Assembly: GCA_028293265.1 (NCBI GenBank) | Contig: JAQGPB010000653.1 | Coordinates: 1-6,349 of the forward strand | Length of the DNA: 6,349 nt | Reading direction: 5' to 3' | Source of the DNA: Pedosphaera sp. | Lineage (GTDB): Bacteria; Verrucomicrobiota; Verrucomicrobiae; Limisphaerales; Pedosphaeraceae | The notes under the pieces: model-generated | Database searches by the model: none | The model's input: only the letters and a program-made list of their open reading frames with translations | What the model was told of the DNA's origin: nothing | Translations under genes and position numbers: made by a program | In this document: in pieces, positions 4,906 to 6,349 of the stretch | Numbering within the stretch: position 1 is the stretch's first letter | Layout: each line of letters begins with the position of its first letter

Positions 4906-6349
4906 ATGAAAATAACCATCAGCAAATGTGCAATGCGGTCATGCATTTTAATCACGGCCTTCGGACTGCTGTCCGGTGCGGCCAGGCTCCAGGCCCAGAC
5001 TGGCGGGGACAAGATTTTTGCCGGCGATGGACGCACGGATTGGGGCGGCCCCATCGGCAAGGCCACCTTGGAAATCAGCGATGACACCACCAACCTCAGC
5101 GGAAAACTGACCGTTACCCAGGGCAACACCGGCGGGAACGTCCTCGTGCTTTATTTGCAGACCGGCACCAATGGGGGGTTCGCAAATACGTCTGGTTTCG
5201 CCGACGCCAACGACGGAATCCGGCAGGCCATTTCCGGTTACAGCGGTTCGCAGCGGAGCACGCTGACCTTTCTTGCGGGTTTTCGACCCGCCTATGCAGT
5301 CGGAATTCAGCCGGGCACTTTTGGCGGTCTCTGGAGCCTTGCCAACGGCGGCGGTAACAGCCTGCCCTTCATCACCAGCGTGAATCTGAACCCCAGTAGC
5401 ACCTCCCCGGCCGTTTACACTTTCAATTTCAGCCTGGCGAACGTCGGCCTGACCAATGGGCCGGCCGTGGTTGGCAAGACCATCAAGATTCTGGGTACTT
5501 TCATTTCCAACACCGGCTACCGTTCCCCTGAATCCATCGCCGGGGACACGGATGGGACGACCGGGTATGCTCCCACTGCCCAAACAGCCTTCGTCACCTA
5601 CACGGTTGGCACCATTCCCACGGTGACTTATCCCGTGACTTTCCAAGTGGACATGGGCAATTGCATCGCCAACTCGCTGTTTAATCCAGGCAGTGACACG
5701 GTGATCGCCAGCGGCAGCTTCAACGCAAGTGACCTGTCCTTTGCCCTGACCCCGAGTGCCAACCCTAACATCTATACGGCCACCTTTAATGACTCCAATA
5801 CGCTTGGCACCATTGAAACTTATAAATTCACCATTCTGCCCGGCGCCGGCGGCAGCCTCCCCGAAGCGACTGATGCCCGGTCATTCACGCTCACCAACAC
5901 CCAGACGCTCCCGTTGGTCTATTTCAGCGATTTTGCGCCCGCCACCAATGCCACGGCACCCCTGACCTTCAGTGTGAACATGGGACCGGAGACGTTCGCC
6001 GGGAATTTCAACCCGGCGAATGGCGACACGGTTTATGCCTACGGTGTCTTTGACCAGAACGCGGCGCTTGCCTGGGCGCCCACCACCGCCCTGACACCCT
6101 CCACCACCAACACCAATGTGTATGTCGGCACGATTGGTGACGGAAATTATCCCGGCACTTTCGGCCAGTACAAGTTCGTTTATCATTCCAACACCAAAGG
6201 CCAGTACATTTACGAAAGCACCCCCAACCGGGACTATTTTACCCCCGCGACCTCTAACAGCTTCCCGACGGTATTTTTCAACAATGCCTCCAACGCCGTG
6301 CTCGTATCGTTCAATGTGGACATGAGCACCGAGATTCAATTCAGCCGTT
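4906..6349 (+). CDS. Exported protein with tandem carbohydrate-binding-like modules, partial (3' end beyond window)
   Basis: The frame is open from ATG at 4906 to the window edge: 481 codons and no stop. Residues 1-30 form a signal peptide (core at about 13-26, likely cleavage after LQA, residue 30). Residues 31-240 are a beta-rich, Gly/Thr/Asn-rich domain that I do not recognise. From 243 come tandem modules opening PVTFQVDM (243-250), PLTFSVNM (352-359) and LVSFNVDM (466-473). The first two close with LPLVYF or FPTVFF. Such modules are common in secreted Verrucomicrobiota proteins and resemble the immunoglobulin-like starch-binding folds of CBM20 or SusE/F type; binding is inferred. No catalytic motif is seen in the visible part. 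There is no good Shine-Dalgarno before 4906. An in-frame ATG at 4933 would also leave a workable signal peptide. The gene is divergent from the amylase, suggesting a shared glucan-degrading role. It might instead be the N-terminus of a large enzyme whose catalytic domain lies past the edge. Confidence 0.8.
   Translation, partial: MKITISKCAMRSCILITAFGLLSGAARLQAQTGGDKIFAGDGRTDWGGPIGKATLEISDDTTNLSGKLTVTQGNTGGNVLVLYLQTGTNGGFANTSGFADANDGIRQAISGYSGSQRSTLTFLAGFRPAYAVGIQPGTFGGLWSLANGGGNSLPFITSVNLNPSSTSPAVYTFNFSLANVGLTNGPAVVGKTIKILGTFISNTGYRSPESIAGDTDGTTGYAPTAQTAFVTYTVGTIPTVTYPVTFQVDMGNCIANSLFNPGSDTVIASGSFNASDLSFALTPSANPNIYTATFNDSNTLGTIETYKFTILPGAGGSLPEATDARSFTLTNTQTLPLVYFSDFAPATNATAPLTFSVNMGPETFAGNFNPANGDTVYAYGVFDQNAALAWAPTTALTPSTTNTNVYVGTIGDGNYPGTFGQYKFVYHSNTKGQYIYESTPNRDYFTPATSNSFPTVFFNNASNAVLVSFNVDMSTEIQFSR
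5632..6349 (+). repeat. Tandem protein modules of about 110 residues (two full, third cut by window edge)
   Basis: Unit 1 covers residues 243-341, unit 2 covers 352-459, and unit 3 starts at about 466. The aligned Phe residues of the opening motif are at 246, 355 and 469, giving spacings of 109 and 114. Shared features are the opening xTFxVxM, FNP before a DTV strand (259-266, 368-376), NxNxY before a second strand, ETYKF/GQYKF (304-308, 420-424), and a closing VYF/VFF. Unit 2 has a Trp at 390 with no counterpart in unit 1, so their ligand sites may differ. The DNA is well diverged, so this is an old duplication. Confidence 0.75.

Noticed and set aside
4948..5646. 232-codon minus-strand frame opposite the plus-strand exported protein
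   Set aside because: The plus-strand frame has a signal peptide and internal repeats; the antisense product has neither and is low in complexity.
1..6349. CRISPR array, phage, toxin-antitoxin or defence system
   Set aside because: There are no regularly spaced direct repeats and no matching protein motifs in any frame.

Overview
The window looks like bacterial chromosome from a free-living polysaccharide degrader. The best guess is Verrucomicrobiota, in the Pedosphaera/Limisphaerales neighbourhood. This rests on style, not on a marker gene. Both large proteins are secreted and built from many beta-rich, Thr/Asn/Gly-rich modules. The amylase ends in a 'YQVQATTNL...KYYRV' tail of the kind common at the C-termini of exported proteins in that group. 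The second protein carries tandem 'VTFxVxM...VYF' modules often seen there.

Layout, left to right. Positions 1-176 hold no convincing gene. Positions 177-260 (minus strand) hold a decayed serine-type tRNA: a T arm, a 3' acceptor strand with encoded CCA and a long variable arm, but a shrunken D region and a defective anticodon loop. Positions 286-4350 (minus strand) encode a 1354-residue secreted GH13 alpha-amylase-family protein. All three catalytic acids are present, but the histidine of the usual Asn-His-Asp motif is glutamine, and about 700 residues of beta-rich modules follow the catalytic part. Positions 4351-4905 are a 555-bp divergent intergenic region. It contains a 107-bp nested palindrome (32-bp arms at 4474-4505 and 4549-4580, 29/32 complementary, with two hairpins inside), flanked by two inverted copies of another hairpin (4420-4443 and 4693-4714). 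Positions 4906-6349 (plus strand) are the first 481 codons of a secreted protein that runs off the right edge. It has an unrecognised N-terminal beta-rich domain followed by tandem modules of about 110 residues that resemble carbohydrate-binding modules.

The two genes are divergently transcribed and both encode exported proteins. The simplest reading is a small extracellular alpha-glucan utilisation locus in which one product cleaves and the other may bind the polysaccharide. Partnership is inferred from position and domain style only. I see no transporter, regulator, phage, CRISPR or defence gene here. The least explained DNA is the palindrome-rich intergenic region and the tRNA relic.
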